Positions 25,610-34,363 of a DNA stretch of 64,000 nucleotides are shown one piece after another. The translations under genes and the position numbers were made by a program. Under the pieces are notes generated by a model. The model did not search any database, had not been told where the DNA came from, and worked only from the letters and a program-made list of their open reading frames with translations. The stretch is from Kibdelosporangium aridum (lineage in GTDB: Bacteria > Actinomycetota > Actinomycetes > Mycobacteriales > Pseudonocardiaceae). How positions within the stretch are numbered: position 1 is the stretch's first letter; every line of letters starts with the position of its first letter. The stretch spans positions 1-64,000 of the forward strand of contig NZ_FWXV01000015.1 in the NCBI RefSeq assembly GCF_900176515.1, read 5' to 3'.

Positions 25610-26440
25610 TCAAGCCGTGGGGATCGCGTTGCGAGGGTGGCCGCCTTTGTAGAGGCCGAGAACCAGCTCGTGCGAGTAACCGAGCAGCTCCTGCAGTTCG
25701 GGATCGAGCTCGGCGGCCTTCTCCGGCGGAACACTGAGCGTGCCGTTCTCGACCTGACGCAGCCAGCCGACCTGGAAGCCCATCGAGAAGATCTGCCGGA
25801 CGTCGTCCTCGGTGGTGTTCGCGCCGCCCGCGTGGAACAGGTCGGCACGGAACAGCAGCGCGTCCCCCTTCTTCATCTCAGCCTGCACGGCTTCGCTCCA
25901 GTCCGGCGGCGGGGCGGTCGCTGGGCCGCTGTGGCTGTCGAGCACCACCCAGGTCGCGCCGTTGTCCACGGTGAAGTCGCTCATCGCAGCCATCACCGTC
26001 AGCGCGATGGGGTTCTCGCTCGGCGGGACGCGGTACCACGAGAACGTGTCCAGGTGCAGCTCCTGGCGGAACGCTCCGGGCTTGCGCGCCATGTACTCGG
26101 CGATGGTCAGCAGGATGTTGTCCGACAACGGCTTGAGCACCCGGCGAGCGCAGTCGACGATGTCGCGCTGCATCACCATTTCCGGCGCGCTGGGGATGGT
26201 GCCGATCAGTCCGTGCAACGTCCCGGTGGTGTCCCCCTGGAAGCCGCCGAGCACCGACTTCGCCGCGTACTGCGCTTCCTGTGGGTTCTCCGCCAGGTAC
26301 TTCTCGACCTCGGTCAGGAACGTGTCGCACTGGTCGGGCGTGTACGCCCCGGCCAGGATCACCGCACCGCGGTCGCGCACCGCGTCGTCGAGTTCCGCCT
26401 GGTCGTACGGCCTGGTGACCCGAGGGACTGTGTTACTCAT
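25610..26440 (-). CDS. Phytanoyl-CoA dioxygenase family Fe(II)/2-oxoglutarate oxygenase
   Basis: A 276-residue dioxygenase with the iron-binding facial triad H129-x-D131 (ELHLDTFSW) and H203 (DLFHAGGANTT). ALLFRADLFHAGG is typical of the PhyH family, whose bacterial natural-product members hydroxylate, desaturate or rearrange small molecules. The start at 26440 is the first ATG; a TTG two codons earlier is unlikely. It is the last gene of the upper cluster block and converges on UbiA with a 54-base gap. A late oxidative tailoring step is inferred. Confidence 0.88.
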   Translation of the reverse strand: MSNTVPRVTRPYDQAELDDAVRDRGAVILAGAYTPDQCDTFLTEVEKYLAENPQEAQYAAKSVLGGFQGDTTGTLHGLIGTIPSAPEMVMQRDIVDCARRVLKPLSDNILLTIAEYMARKPGAFRQELHLDTFSWYRVPPSENPIALTVMAAMSDFTVDNGATWVVLDSHSGPATAPPPDWSEAVQAEMKKGDALLFRADLFHAGGANTTEDDVRQIFSMGFQVGWLRQVENGTLSVPPEKAAELDPELQELLGYSHELVLGLYKGGHPRNAIPTA

Positions 26441-26477
26441 GAGCAAAGACCTTTCCGATCCTGACTTGTTTCGCTGA

Positions 26478-27665
26478 TCACCAGGCGACCGGCAGCCGCT
26501 CGATGCTGACGTCCATTCCTTCGGCCCGCCACTCCACCTGGTGCGGCGGGTCCGCCAACCGGATCTCCGGGATCCTGGTCAGCAAGGTGCCCAGTGCGAC
26601 AGCCAGCTCCATGCGGGCGAGTGCCGAACCGAGGCAGTGGTGGATTCCGTGGCCGAAAGCCAGATGCGGGCTGCGGTCGGCCTTGACGTTCATCGCGTCC
26701 GGGTTGGCGAACTCCGCCGAGTCACGGTTGGCGCCCACACGCGACGCGATGACCGTCTCGCCCATCTTGATCCGCACCCCGCAGATGTCCACATCGGACT
26801 GGGCGATCCGCTGGATGCCGATCTCCTCGTCCTGCAGCCGCAGCAGTTCCTCGACGACGTGCTCGATCTCGATCTCGCCTGCCCGCAACCGATCCAGCAC
26901 CCCCGGGTTGTCGAACAGCCGCAGCAGGCCGTGCGAGATGGCGGACGCGGTGGTCACGTACCCGGCCATCAGCAGACCCATCGCCATCGACGAGATCTCC
27001 AGCCGGGTCAGCCCGTCCCGCTGGTCTGACTGACGGGCGAGATCGCTGAGCAGATCACCACCGTCGGGCTTGCCATCCACCAGCTTGACGACGAACCGTT
27101 GCAGGTCCATGAACGCCGTCCCGGCGTCCTCGGCGGCACCGCTGACCGAGCGGAGCACGATGTCGGCCCAGCCGCGGAACTGCCCACGGTCCTCCGGCGG
27201 AATGCCGAGCAGCTCGGAGATGATCGAGATCGGCAGCGGGTAGGCGAATTCCTCCTGCAGGTCCACGACCGGTCCCTTGGCCAGCATCGTCGCGATGAGA
27301 CCGTCGGTGATCTCCTGCGCGCGCTCCCGCAACTCGGCGATCCGGCGTGCGGTGAACGCACGGGTCACGCTGCGGCGCAACCGGGTGTGGTCGGGCGGGT
27401 CCTTGAGGAACATGAAGCCCGCAGCCAAGTTGTCCACGTCCGCGGTCGGGATCGAACCCGGGTACTGCGTGCCGAAAGCCGGATGTCCCAGCAGAGAACG
27501 CACATCCTGGTATCGAGTGACCAGCCATGCCTCGCCACCGCCGAACAGGCGGACCTTGTGGATCGGCGCGTCGGTCCGCAGCCGCGCCAGATCCGGTGCG
27601 GGGTCGATGATCGAGTCGCGGACGAACGGGTAGTCGACCAGTTTCTCGGTCACTTGGTCTTGCAC
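26478..27665 (-). CDS. Cytochrome P450 lacking the I-helix acid
   Basis: A P450 of 395 residues from GTG 27665, chosen because AGGGAG sits 8 bases upstream; the earlier GTG at 27674 would overlap that site. It has ExxR as ELLR and the heme loop FGHGIHHCLGSALARM. The I-helix reads AGYVTTASAI, with Val where most P450s have Asp or Glu before the Thr pair. It follows the glycosyltransferase stop by 12 bases and is followed by the dioxygenase. A scaffold oxidation is inferred; the position is unknown. Confidence 0.87.
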   Translation of the reverse strand: MQDQVTEKLVDYPFVRDSIIDPAPDLARLRTDAPIHKVRLFGGGEAWLVTRYQDVRSLLGHPAFGTQYPGSIPTADVDNLAAGFMFLKDPPDHTRLRRSVTRAFTARRIAELRERAQEITDGLIATMLAKGPVVDLQEEFAYPLPISIISELLGIPPEDRGQFRGWADIVLRSVSGAAEDAGTAFMDLQRFVVKLVDGKPDGGDLLSDLARQSDQRDGLTRLEISSMAMGLLMAGYVTTASAISHGLLRLFDNPGVLDRLRAGEIEIEHVVEELLRLQDEEIGIQRIAQSDVDICGVRIKMGETVIASRVGANRDSAEFANPDAMNVKADRSPHLAFGHGIHHCLGSALARMELAVALGTLLTRIPEIRLADPPHQVEWRAEGMDVSIERLPVAW

Positions 27666-27677
27666 GGCAACCACTCC

Positions 27678-28838
27678 CTAGAACGCGGCTTCGACGGCGT
27701 CGGCGAACTGTCCCCCGCTGCGGCCGTCGCGCAGTTTCTGTTGGAACCTCGCCAGGCGCTCGGCCATCTCGGTGTCGTTGGCGACCTGCTTGATCAGGTC
27801 GGCCAGTTCGTCGGCGGTGAACGGCTCTCGCAGCCGTACGCCGAGACCAAGCCGTTCCATGCTGTCCGCGACGCCGCGCTGTTCGCCGATCTGCGGGGCG
27901 ATCAGCACCGGAACACCTTGCGCCAGCGCCTCGATCGTGCTTGTCAGCCCGCCGTGCGTGATCGCGACCGACGCGTGCTGCAGGGTGTCGATCATCGGCA
28001 GTTTGGCGCGCAGCAGCACCCGGTCGGAGATCGGGCCGACGGCCTGCGGCGAGACCTTGTTGCCCAGCGCGGCGGCAGCGTGCCAGCCCAGGCGCTCGAC
28101 GCCTTCGATGCAGGTACGGAAGAACCCGATCTTCTCGTTGAACACGGTGCCGAGTGAGATCACAGCCAAGGGCGACGCCTTGCGCAGCCACGGCAGCTCC
28201 GGCGAGTTCTCGGCGGGCCGGATGCACGGGTCGATGAACGTGAACCGGTCGTCGAACGTCTCCCCCTTCGGCTGGATCTCACGGGGGAACAGCACGATGT
28301 TGCGCTCGGCCTCGTTGTCGAAGAACTGCTCCGGCGACACTGACGAAGCCAGCCCGACCTCGTCGAGGAACTCGGCCACCGCACCGAAGAACGCCAACAT
28401 CGACTCGTCAGTGTCCGAGCGGGACTCGTAGTCCTGGTGCAAGGAGAACTCGGCGTTCGACGCGAACACCGGCCACGTGCGGATCACGGGGATGTCGAAC
28501 GCCTGCCCGAGCAGCCAGCCCGCGGTCGACAGCACGTCGGACACGATCACGTCCGGCCTGTCCTCGCGAACGGCCTTCGCCAACATCGCGTAGGCCGCGC
28601 GAGTCTCCTTGAGCATCAACGGCAACACGTTGCCCATATCGGACAGTTCGACTTGCACGGAGTCCATTGGGGACTCGTATGGCACGACATCCACGACCTT
28701 GCCGATCTCGGCGGCGAAACTCCCGGATGCCAGCGCACTCACCCGGTGCCCACGCCGGACCAGCTCGGTCAGACCCTCCAGGGCCGGGTATACGTGTCCC
28801 CACGCCGGGATCGACGCGTACAGAACGTGCTTTCCCAT
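27678..28838 (-). CDS. MGT-type glycosyltransferase (GT1 family)
   Basis: A 386-residue UDP-glycosyltransferase-like enzyme of the macrolide GT type. The N-terminal acceptor domain begins MGKHVLYASIPAWGHVYPAL, with the catalytic-type His in WGH. The C-terminal donor domain has LPMIDTLQHASVAITHGGLTSTIEAL and PQIGEQRGVA, which contact the nucleotide sugar. It should attach a sugar to a hydroxyl made by one of the cluster oxygenases. The start overlaps the upstream P450 stop as TGATG. Only one sugar-modifying gene, the epimerase at 35.4-36.4 kb, is present, so the sugar is probably a simple hexose or epimer rather than a deoxysugar. Confidence 0.9.
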   Translation of the reverse strand: MGKHVLYASIPAWGHVYPALEGLTELVRRGHRVSALASGSFAAEIGKVVDVVPYESPMDSVQVELSDMGNVLPLMLKETRAAYAMLAKAVREDRPDVIVSDVLSTAGWLLGQAFDIPVIRTWPVFASNAEFSLHQDYESRSDTDESMLAFFGAVAEFLDEVGLASSVSPEQFFDNEAERNIVLFPREIQPKGETFDDRFTFIDPCIRPAENSPELPWLRKASPLAVISLGTVFNEKIGFFRTCIEGVERLGWHAAAALGNKVSPQAVGPISDRVLLRAKLPMIDTLQHASVAITHGGLTSTIEALAQGVPVLIAPQIGEQRGVADSMERLGLGVRLREPFTADELADLIKQVANDTEMAERLARFQQKLRDGRSGGQFADAVEAAF

Positions 28839-30073
28839 CAGGCCGTCACCTTGACCATCATCCGCTCGGGGAACCGGTCGCCGAGCATGTTCACCTTCCA
28901 CGGCACGGCCTTCCACGCCTCCAGCATCTCGAAGTCCAAGCCGCACTCGACCAGCGCGTCGGTCGCGACCTGCAGTTCCAGCCGGGCCAGGTTGGCGCCG
29001 AGGCAGCGGTGGATGCCGAAGCCGAACGCGATGTGCCGGATCAGCTTGTCCCGCCGCGGGTTGAAGGTGTCCGGGTCGTCGAACAACGAGTCGTCCCGGT
29101 TCGCCGCGATCAGCGGCGCGACGACCTGGTCACCCTTGCGGATGGTGACGTCGCCCAGCTCGAAGTCCTCGGCGGCGAACCGCGGCATCGACTCGCCGTT
29201 GTCGCCGGACTGGATCCGCAGCACCTCTTCGACGAACTGCTTGCGCAGTTCCTCGCCGTCCGGGGCGGTCCGCAGTGTGTGGAGCCACTTGAACTCCAGC
29301 AGATAACGCATGGCGACGGCGATCGCGTTGGCTGTGCTGACGTAGCCCGCGACCGGAAGCCCGAGGACCATGGTCGCCAGCTCGACGTCGTCGACCGTGC
29401 CTTCGTCCTCCTGCACCCGGATCATGTGCGCGATGAGGTCGGTGCCCTCGCGGCCGGTTGTGCGACGCCGTTCGGCGATCAGGTCACGGACGTAGCTGTT
29501 CAGCTGCTTCCATCCCTCGATCGCCACCACGCCCTGTGCCTCGGACAAGGGCACCAGCAACTGGTCCGACAGGTGCAGGAACATCGCACGGTCCGGCTCG
29601 GGCACGCCGACCACGGCGGCGATCACGTTCATCGTCAACGGTTTGGCGAAATCCGCCATCACGTCGGCCGGCCGGTTCGCGGATCCGATCTCGGCGAGCA
29701 GTTCGTCCGCTTTCGCCCTGATCGAGTCGCGGTAGCGGCCGACGTAGCCGACCGCGAACGGCCCGGCGACCAAGCCCCGCAGGCGCGTGTGCTCCGGCGG
29801 GTCCTGGAAGATCGACTCGTTCGCCTCGGCCGTTCCGCTGCCCTTCTCCAGGTCGATCGGTGACACGCTGAACACCTGGCTGCCCAGGACTTTCCGGATG
29901 TCGGCGTACCGGCTCACCAGCCAGACACCCTCGCCGTCCGGTGCGGTGGTCTTGGACACCGGACAGGTGGCACGCAGCGTCGCCCAGTCCCGTTCGTCGA
30001 GGTCGGCCGGCCGGAACCGTTCCACCGGTGGCGGCTTCCTTGACGTTACGGCGTCTGCTTCGGATGAGGTCAT
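28838..30073 (-). CDS. Cytochrome P450 lacking the I-helix acid
   Basis: A 411-residue P450 with ExxR as EVLR and the heme loop FGFGIHRCLGANLARL. The I-helix motif is AGYVSTANAI, so both the acidic residue (Val) and the first Thr (Ser) differ from the standard AG-x-(D/E)-TT. It resembles the P450 at 26478-27665 in this region. The start at 30073 overlaps the stop of the preceding P450 as ATGA and the end overlaps the glycosyltransferase start, so it is the middle of a tightly coupled operon. Confidence 0.88.
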   Translation of the reverse strand: MTSSEADAVTSRKPPPVERFRPADLDERDWATLRATCPVSKTTAPDGEGVWLVSRYADIRKVLGSQVFSVSPIDLEKGSGTAEANESIFQDPPEHTRLRGLVAGPFAVGYVGRYRDSIRAKADELLAEIGSANRPADVMADFAKPLTMNVIAAVVGVPEPDRAMFLHLSDQLLVPLSEAQGVVAIEGWKQLNSYVRDLIAERRRTTGREGTDLIAHMIRVQEDEGTVDDVELATMVLGLPVAGYVSTANAIAVAMRYLLEFKWLHTLRTAPDGEELRKQFVEEVLRIQSGDNGESMPRFAAEDFELGDVTIRKGDQVVAPLIAANRDDSLFDDPDTFNPRRDKLIRHIAFGFGIHRCLGANLARLELQVATDALVECGLDFEMLEAWKAVPWKVNMLGDRFPERMMVKVTA

Positions 30074-31269
30074 GCCGTCTCTCCGTTCCTCTCGGACAAC
30101 ATCAGGCGGGACGGTCCGCGCACGAGCATCCCGGCCTTCCACTCGATCCCGGACTCGGCGGGCGCGAGCCGGAGCCCGGGTGCGGCAGACGTCAGGACCT
30201 CAAGCGCCACTTGCAGTTCGAGGCGGGCCAGTGGTGCGCCGAGGCAGAAGTGCGCACCGAAGCCGAACCCGATGTGCGGGTTCGGATCACGGGCGAAGTC
30301 CAGCCGGTCCGGGTCGGTGAAGACCCGCGGATCCCGGTTGGCGATCACCGACGCGGGCACCACGGGCGAGCCGGCCTCGATCAGGGTGCCGCTGAGCACG
30401 ATGTCGCGCACGGCATAGCGAGGCGTCGTGCCGTTCGCCTCAAGCGGCACGTACCGCATCAGCTCCTCGACCGCGGTGGGGACCAGCAAGGGGTTCGCCA
30501 CCAGGCTTTCGAACCGGGCGCGGTCTTCCAGCAGCACGTACATGAAGTTCGGCAACTGGGTGGACGTGGTCTCGTATCCGGCCACCAGGATGGTCATCGC
30601 GAGGATGACCAGTTCGTCGTCCGACACCGTGCCGACGTCCGACTGGACGGCGAGCATGGCCGACATCAGGTCGTCCCGTGGCTGCTTGCGCCGCTCGGCC
30701 AGCAACGCGGCCATGTAGTCCCACATCTTCCCGGTCGCGGCCCACCGCTCGTCCTCAGAGATCGACGTGGTCGCCAGACCGGCCTCGGCCCAGTGCCGGA
30801 AGTGCTCACGGTCCTCGTAGGGCACGCCGAGCATCTCGCAGATCATCTTGAGCGTGTACGGCAGCGCGAAGTCCTCGACGCCGTCGAAGGTGCCCGCCGA
30901 CAACCCGTCCTTGATCAGTTCGGTGGCCAGCACCGTGGCACGTTCCCGCAACCGGGAGACTGTTCGTGGCGTGAACGCCTGGCGGCACACCGAACGCACC
31001 CGGGTGTGCTCCGGTGGGTCCATCGCGACGATGCCGCCGCTGAAGTTCTCCTCGGTCACCCGTGGCACGTCCCGCTGGAGCGACTCGGCACGGGAGAAAG
31101 CCGGATCCGACAGCACGGTCCGGACGTCCGCGTACCGGGTGACCAGCCAAGCCTCCTCGCCGTACGGGAACTTGACGCGGCTGACCGGTTCGTCGTCCTG
31201 CAACTGGCGGTACTCCGGCTCGACGTCCAACCGGGACGGACGGGGGAACGGAAAACCCCGGACTGGCAT
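30070..31269 (-). CDS. Cytochrome P450
   Basis: A 399-residue P450 with a canonical I-helix (VAGYETTSTQL), ExxR as ELMR and the heme loop FGFGAHFCLGAPLARL. Start ATG 31269 follows GAGGATCG eight bases after the previous P450 stop; a much longer upstream frame overlaps that gene and is not used. It is the second of three P450 genes in a row downstream of the cyclase gene. It needs a ferredoxin, possibly the one at 12.3 kb. Likely a hydroxylation of the terpenoid. Confidence 0.9.
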   Translation of the reverse strand: MPVRGFPFPRPSRLDVEPEYRQLQDDEPVSRVKFPYGEEAWLVTRYADVRTVLSDPAFSRAESLQRDVPRVTEENFSGGIVAMDPPEHTRVRSVCRQAFTPRTVSRLRERATVLATELIKDGLSAGTFDGVEDFALPYTLKMICEMLGVPYEDREHFRHWAEAGLATTSISEDERWAATGKMWDYMAALLAERRKQPRDDLMSAMLAVQSDVGTVSDDELVILAMTILVAGYETTSTQLPNFMYVLLEDRARFESLVANPLLVPTAVEELMRYVPLEANGTTPRYAVRDIVLSGTLIEAGSPVVPASVIANRDPRVFTDPDRLDFARDPNPHIGFGFGAHFCLGAPLARLELQVALEVLTSAAPGLRLAPAESGIEWKAGMLVRGPSRLMLSERNGETA

Positions 31270-31277
31270 GTCGATCC

Positions 31278-32606
31278 TCACTCTCGTCCGGCCATCATGT
31301 GGTTCTCGGCGATGACCACCTCCGCGCCGCGGCGCGGCACGAGCATCGGTCCCTTGGGGGTGACGCCTTCGGGCGTGGCACTGCGCGGCCGCAGCCGGAC
31401 GTTGCGGAGGATCGTGCTGATGATCGTGCGCATCTCGATCATCGCGAGCGACGCGCCCAGACACCGGTGACTGCCACCGCCGAACGGCATGAAGTGCGCA
31501 CTTGGTGGTTCGACCGGGTGGAACCGGTCGATGGAGTAGTTCTCCGGCTGCGGGTGCAGGTCCTCGGACAGGTGCAGCAGGCCAAGGGAGACCGCGAACA
31601 TCGTGCCCTCGGGGAAGACGTAACCCTCGGCTTTCCATTCCCTGCTGGCGATCCTGCCGATGTCCAATGTGGTCGGGCGGGCCCGGATGGCCTCGTGGAT
31701 CGCCGCGTCGAGCACCTTCCAGTCCTCGCTGAACACCGCGGCCTCCACCTGCTTGAGCGCGCCAGGTGCACGCATCACGCGCTCGAAGAACCAGGCGAGC
31801 TGGGTGGCCGTGGTCTCCTGACCGACCGCCAGCAGAGTGACCATGTGGTCGCGTAGTTCCTGGTCGGTGACTCCCGCGCGGTCCTGTCCCTTGGCCAGCA
31901 GGATCGACAGCACGTCATTGCCCCGGCCGTCAGGGTTGACCGCCAGCTCGGCCCGGCGTTCCCGGATCTCCGCGTAGATGATCTCGTCGGTCTCCCGCAG
32001 CAGCCGCTGGAACGCCGCCCACGGCCCGAAACCGCCGAACTGCCTGCGCATCGCCGGCAGCAGGATGATCAGCGGGTTGACATCCAGCAGCCTGGGCACC
32101 AGTTGGCGCAACCGGTCCAGCCGGGACGAATCGGTGATCCCGAACACCGCCCGGATCATCACCTCGAGCGTGACCCGTTGGAAGACGTTGAGCAGCCGAA
32201 CCGTCGATCCGACGGTCCATTGCCGGATCTCCTGCTCCACAATGGACCGCATCACCTCGACGTAGGTCGCGACGTTGTTGCCGTGCAACGGCCGCATCAG
32301 CACCTTGCGCCGTTCGGTGTGCTCGGCGCCGCCGGACATCAGCAGCGAGTGCTCCCCCACCACGAACCGGATCGACTCGTTGGCAGCGGCCGCGTCGAAG
32401 TCGCCGGCGTCGTCGCGCAGGATCCGGCGGATGCCGTCCGGCGTGCTGATGTAGACGACGTCGCCGAAGCCGACGATGCGCGCGGTGAAGAGCGGCCCGT
32501 AACGCCGCAGGCAGGCCTTGCCGAACTTGACCGGCGCGACCACCCACATCAGCGTCTGGATCACCGCGGGCAGCTTGGGACCGGGCGGCAAGGTCACGGA
32601 ACTCAC
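31278..32606 (-). CDS. Cytochrome P450, divergent from the other cluster P450s
   Basis: A 442-residue P450 starting with SSVTLPPGPKLPA, the proline-rich entry typical of longer bacterial and eukaryote-like P450s. It has a standard I-helix (VGQETTATQL), ExxR in HEAIRARP and the heme loop FGGGSHRCLGASLAMIE. The heme loop and N-terminus set it apart from the other five cluster P450s, which are of the shorter type. The GTG start at 32606 overlaps the cyclase stop (GTGA), so it is probably made together with the cyclase and may act first on its product. Confidence 0.89.
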   Translation of the reverse strand: MSSVTLPPGPKLPAVIQTLMWVVAPVKFGKACLRRYGPLFTARIVGFGDVVYISTPDGIRRILRDDAGDFDAAAANESIRFVVGEHSLLMSGGAEHTERRKVLMRPLHGNNVATYVEVMRSIVEQEIRQWTVGSTVRLLNVFQRVTLEVMIRAVFGITDSSRLDRLRQLVPRLLDVNPLIILLPAMRRQFGGFGPWAAFQRLLRETDEIIYAEIRERRAELAVNPDGRGNDVLSILLAKGQDRAGVTDQELRDHMVTLLAVGQETTATQLAWFFERVMRAPGALKQVEAAVFSEDWKVLDAAIHEAIRARPTTLDIGRIASREWKAEGYVFPEGTMFAVSLGLLHLSEDLHPQPENYSIDRFHPVEPPSAHFMPFGGGSHRCLGASLAMIEMRTIISTILRNVRLRPRSATPEGVTPKGPMLVPRRGAEVVIAENHMMAGRE

Positions 32607-34309
32607 TGGTCGTCTCCACCGCGGTTTACCGCCTTGAGCCACCGGCCGAGCGCGCGCAGCGTGAACGTGTGCGCGATCAGGTCGTCGGTGTAGCACAGGT
32701 CGTCGAAGTAGAGCCCGACGTTGCTCGGCCGCCAGGTCCCCTGGTCGTCCTGGTTGTTCACGATCCATTCCATACCCCGCAGCACCGCAGGGCTGTCCGG
32801 GCGTTCACCGCCCTTGAGCAACGCGAACACCGCCCACCCGGTCTCTTCGGCCGTGGTGCCCTTCGGCGGGAGCTCGTGCCTCAGCGGCCAGCCGCCGTCC
32901 TCGGCCTGGTTGGCCAGCAACCACTTCCGTGCGGCCTCGGCGGTGGGTGCGCTGCCGCTCCTGCTGTCCACGAAGGCCTCCAGCAGGCGGCTGGTGCCGT
33001 GGGTGTTGTCACGGAACCACACCGACGAGATCGAGCCGTCGTCCTGCTGGTGCTTGCGCAGGTACGCCATTCCCCTGGCGATCGCCGTGCCGGGCGAGTC
33101 CGACACCCCGAACCGTTGCAACGCCATGATCACGTGAGCCGTGACGCCGGGACACGGCCGGTCGTTCATGATGTGGGTGTCCCGGACCCACTCCGACCAC
33201 GAGCCGTCCTTGTTCTGCATCTTGAGCAGCCAGTGGATGCCGAGTTGCACCGCGGGGTGCGTGCGCGGCACGCCAAGGTCGGCCAGTACGCCCAGCACGA
33301 CGGCGGTGTCCTCGGTCTCCGGCCAGCCCGACGGGTTGGCCCAGCCCCACCCGCCTGCCGGGATGTTGAACTGGCTGAACGGTTTGTTCCACTGGTTGCG
33401 CAGCAGCCACTCGCGCGTGCCTTGCAGCAGCGGCTCGGTGGCCACGTCCTGGAACTCGCTCAACGCCATGATCGAGTACGCGGTCACCGAGATCTCCAGA
33501 TCCCGGTCGATCGCCCACGATCCGTCCGCTCGCTGGGTCTCCAGCAGATAACGCAGGGACGCCAGCTGCAGGTCCTGTCCGACACCGGCCTGCCGCAGTC
33601 CGAGGTAGACGAACCCGGCGATCATCGGGCACTCCTCGATACCGCCGTTGGTCCCGGAGATCTCGCGCAGCCAGTTCAGCGCCATCGGCTCGGCGATCCG
33701 GCTGAGGATCCGGCGCAGCGGGTTGCGTTTCATCGTCCGTGCCTGCATCACACCAAGCCCGAGGATGGCGGGCAGCGCGATCGAGACCTTGTTGCGCCAG
33801 CGCGGTGGGATCAGCATCGTCTCGACCGGCAGGTCAGGCTGCTGCTCGAAGTCCCGCAGGCCGGTCAGCGCCCAGATCGTCGGCAGGGCCGCGGGCCACG
33901 TCTTCGGCGCCTCGCCGGTGAGGCCCGGGATCACGTTCATCCCGTCGTTCTCGTCGATGAACACGCGGGCACGTTCGATGGCGCCATGCGACCTGTCGGG
34001 GTCGATCTCATGCAGCGCGGCGAGCCCGAAGGCGGTCATGCCGGGGCTGCTGGGCCACTCGGCGTCGGCCATCGCCCAGCCGCCGTCCTCGCGCTGGTAC
34101 TGCCGCAACCACTGCACCGCGGACTCGACGCGGTCCTTGTACAGGTGCGGGTCGGCGCGGTTGAGCGACAGTGCGCCGAGCGCGGTCGCGATGGTGGACG
34201 ACGAGAGCCGGTCCACCCAGGACCCGTCCTCACGCTGCCGGTCCCAGAGGTGGGTGATCGCGCGCTCCGCTGCCTTCTCGACGCGTGCCTGAAGCTGTCC
34301 GACGTCCAA
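32603..34309 (-). CDS. Squalene-hopene-type (class II) terpene cyclase with E-T-E-D at the DxDD position
   Basis: A 568-residue two-domain alpha-barrel protein. Several QW repeats are visible (QREDGSW, QREDGGW, QRADGSW, QNKDGSW, QAEDGGW, QDDQGTW). The catalytic DxDD-TA motif of squalene-hopene cyclases is here E331-T-E333-D334 followed by TA (codons 33308-33319), so both the first Asp and the general acid Asp are Glu. Squalene-hopene cyclases use the middle Asp for protonation, while oxidosqualene cyclases have V-x-D-C. The altered acid could suit an epoxidised or diphosphate substrate made by the FAD enzyme and polyprenyl synthase of this cluster. It is shorter than bacterial SHCs (about 630). 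No export signal is seen. Confidence 0.88.
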   Translation of the reverse strand: MDVGQLQARVEKAAERAITHLWDRQREDGSWVDRLSSSTIATALGALSLNRADPHLYKDRVESAVQWLRQYQREDGGWAMADAEWPSSPGMTAFGLAALHEIDPDRSHGAIERARVFIDENDGMNVIPGLTGEAPKTWPAALPTIWALTGLRDFEQQPDLPVETMLIPPRWRNKVSIALPAILGLGVMQARTMKRNPLRRILSRIAEPMALNWLREISGTNGGIEECPMIAGFVYLGLRQAGVGQDLQLASLRYLLETQRADGSWAIDRDLEISVTAYSIMALSEFQDVATEPLLQGTREWLLRNQWNKPFSQFNIPAGGWGWANPSGWPETEDTAVVLGVLADLGVPRTHPAVQLGIHWLLKMQNKDGSWSEWVRDTHIMNDRPCPGVTAHVIMALQRFGVSDSPGTAIARGMAYLRKHQQDDGSISSVWFRDNTHGTSRLLEAFVDSRSGSAPTAEAARKWLLANQAEDGGWPLRHELPPKGTTAEETGWAVFALLKGGERPDSPAVLRGMEWIVNNQDDQGTWRPSNVGLYFDDLCYTDDLIAHTFTLRALGRWLKAVNRGGDDQ

Positions 34310-34363
34310 TGCCTCGCTACCTTCCGTATCACGAAGTTCTTGCTGCGAAGGGGGATCGGCGCC

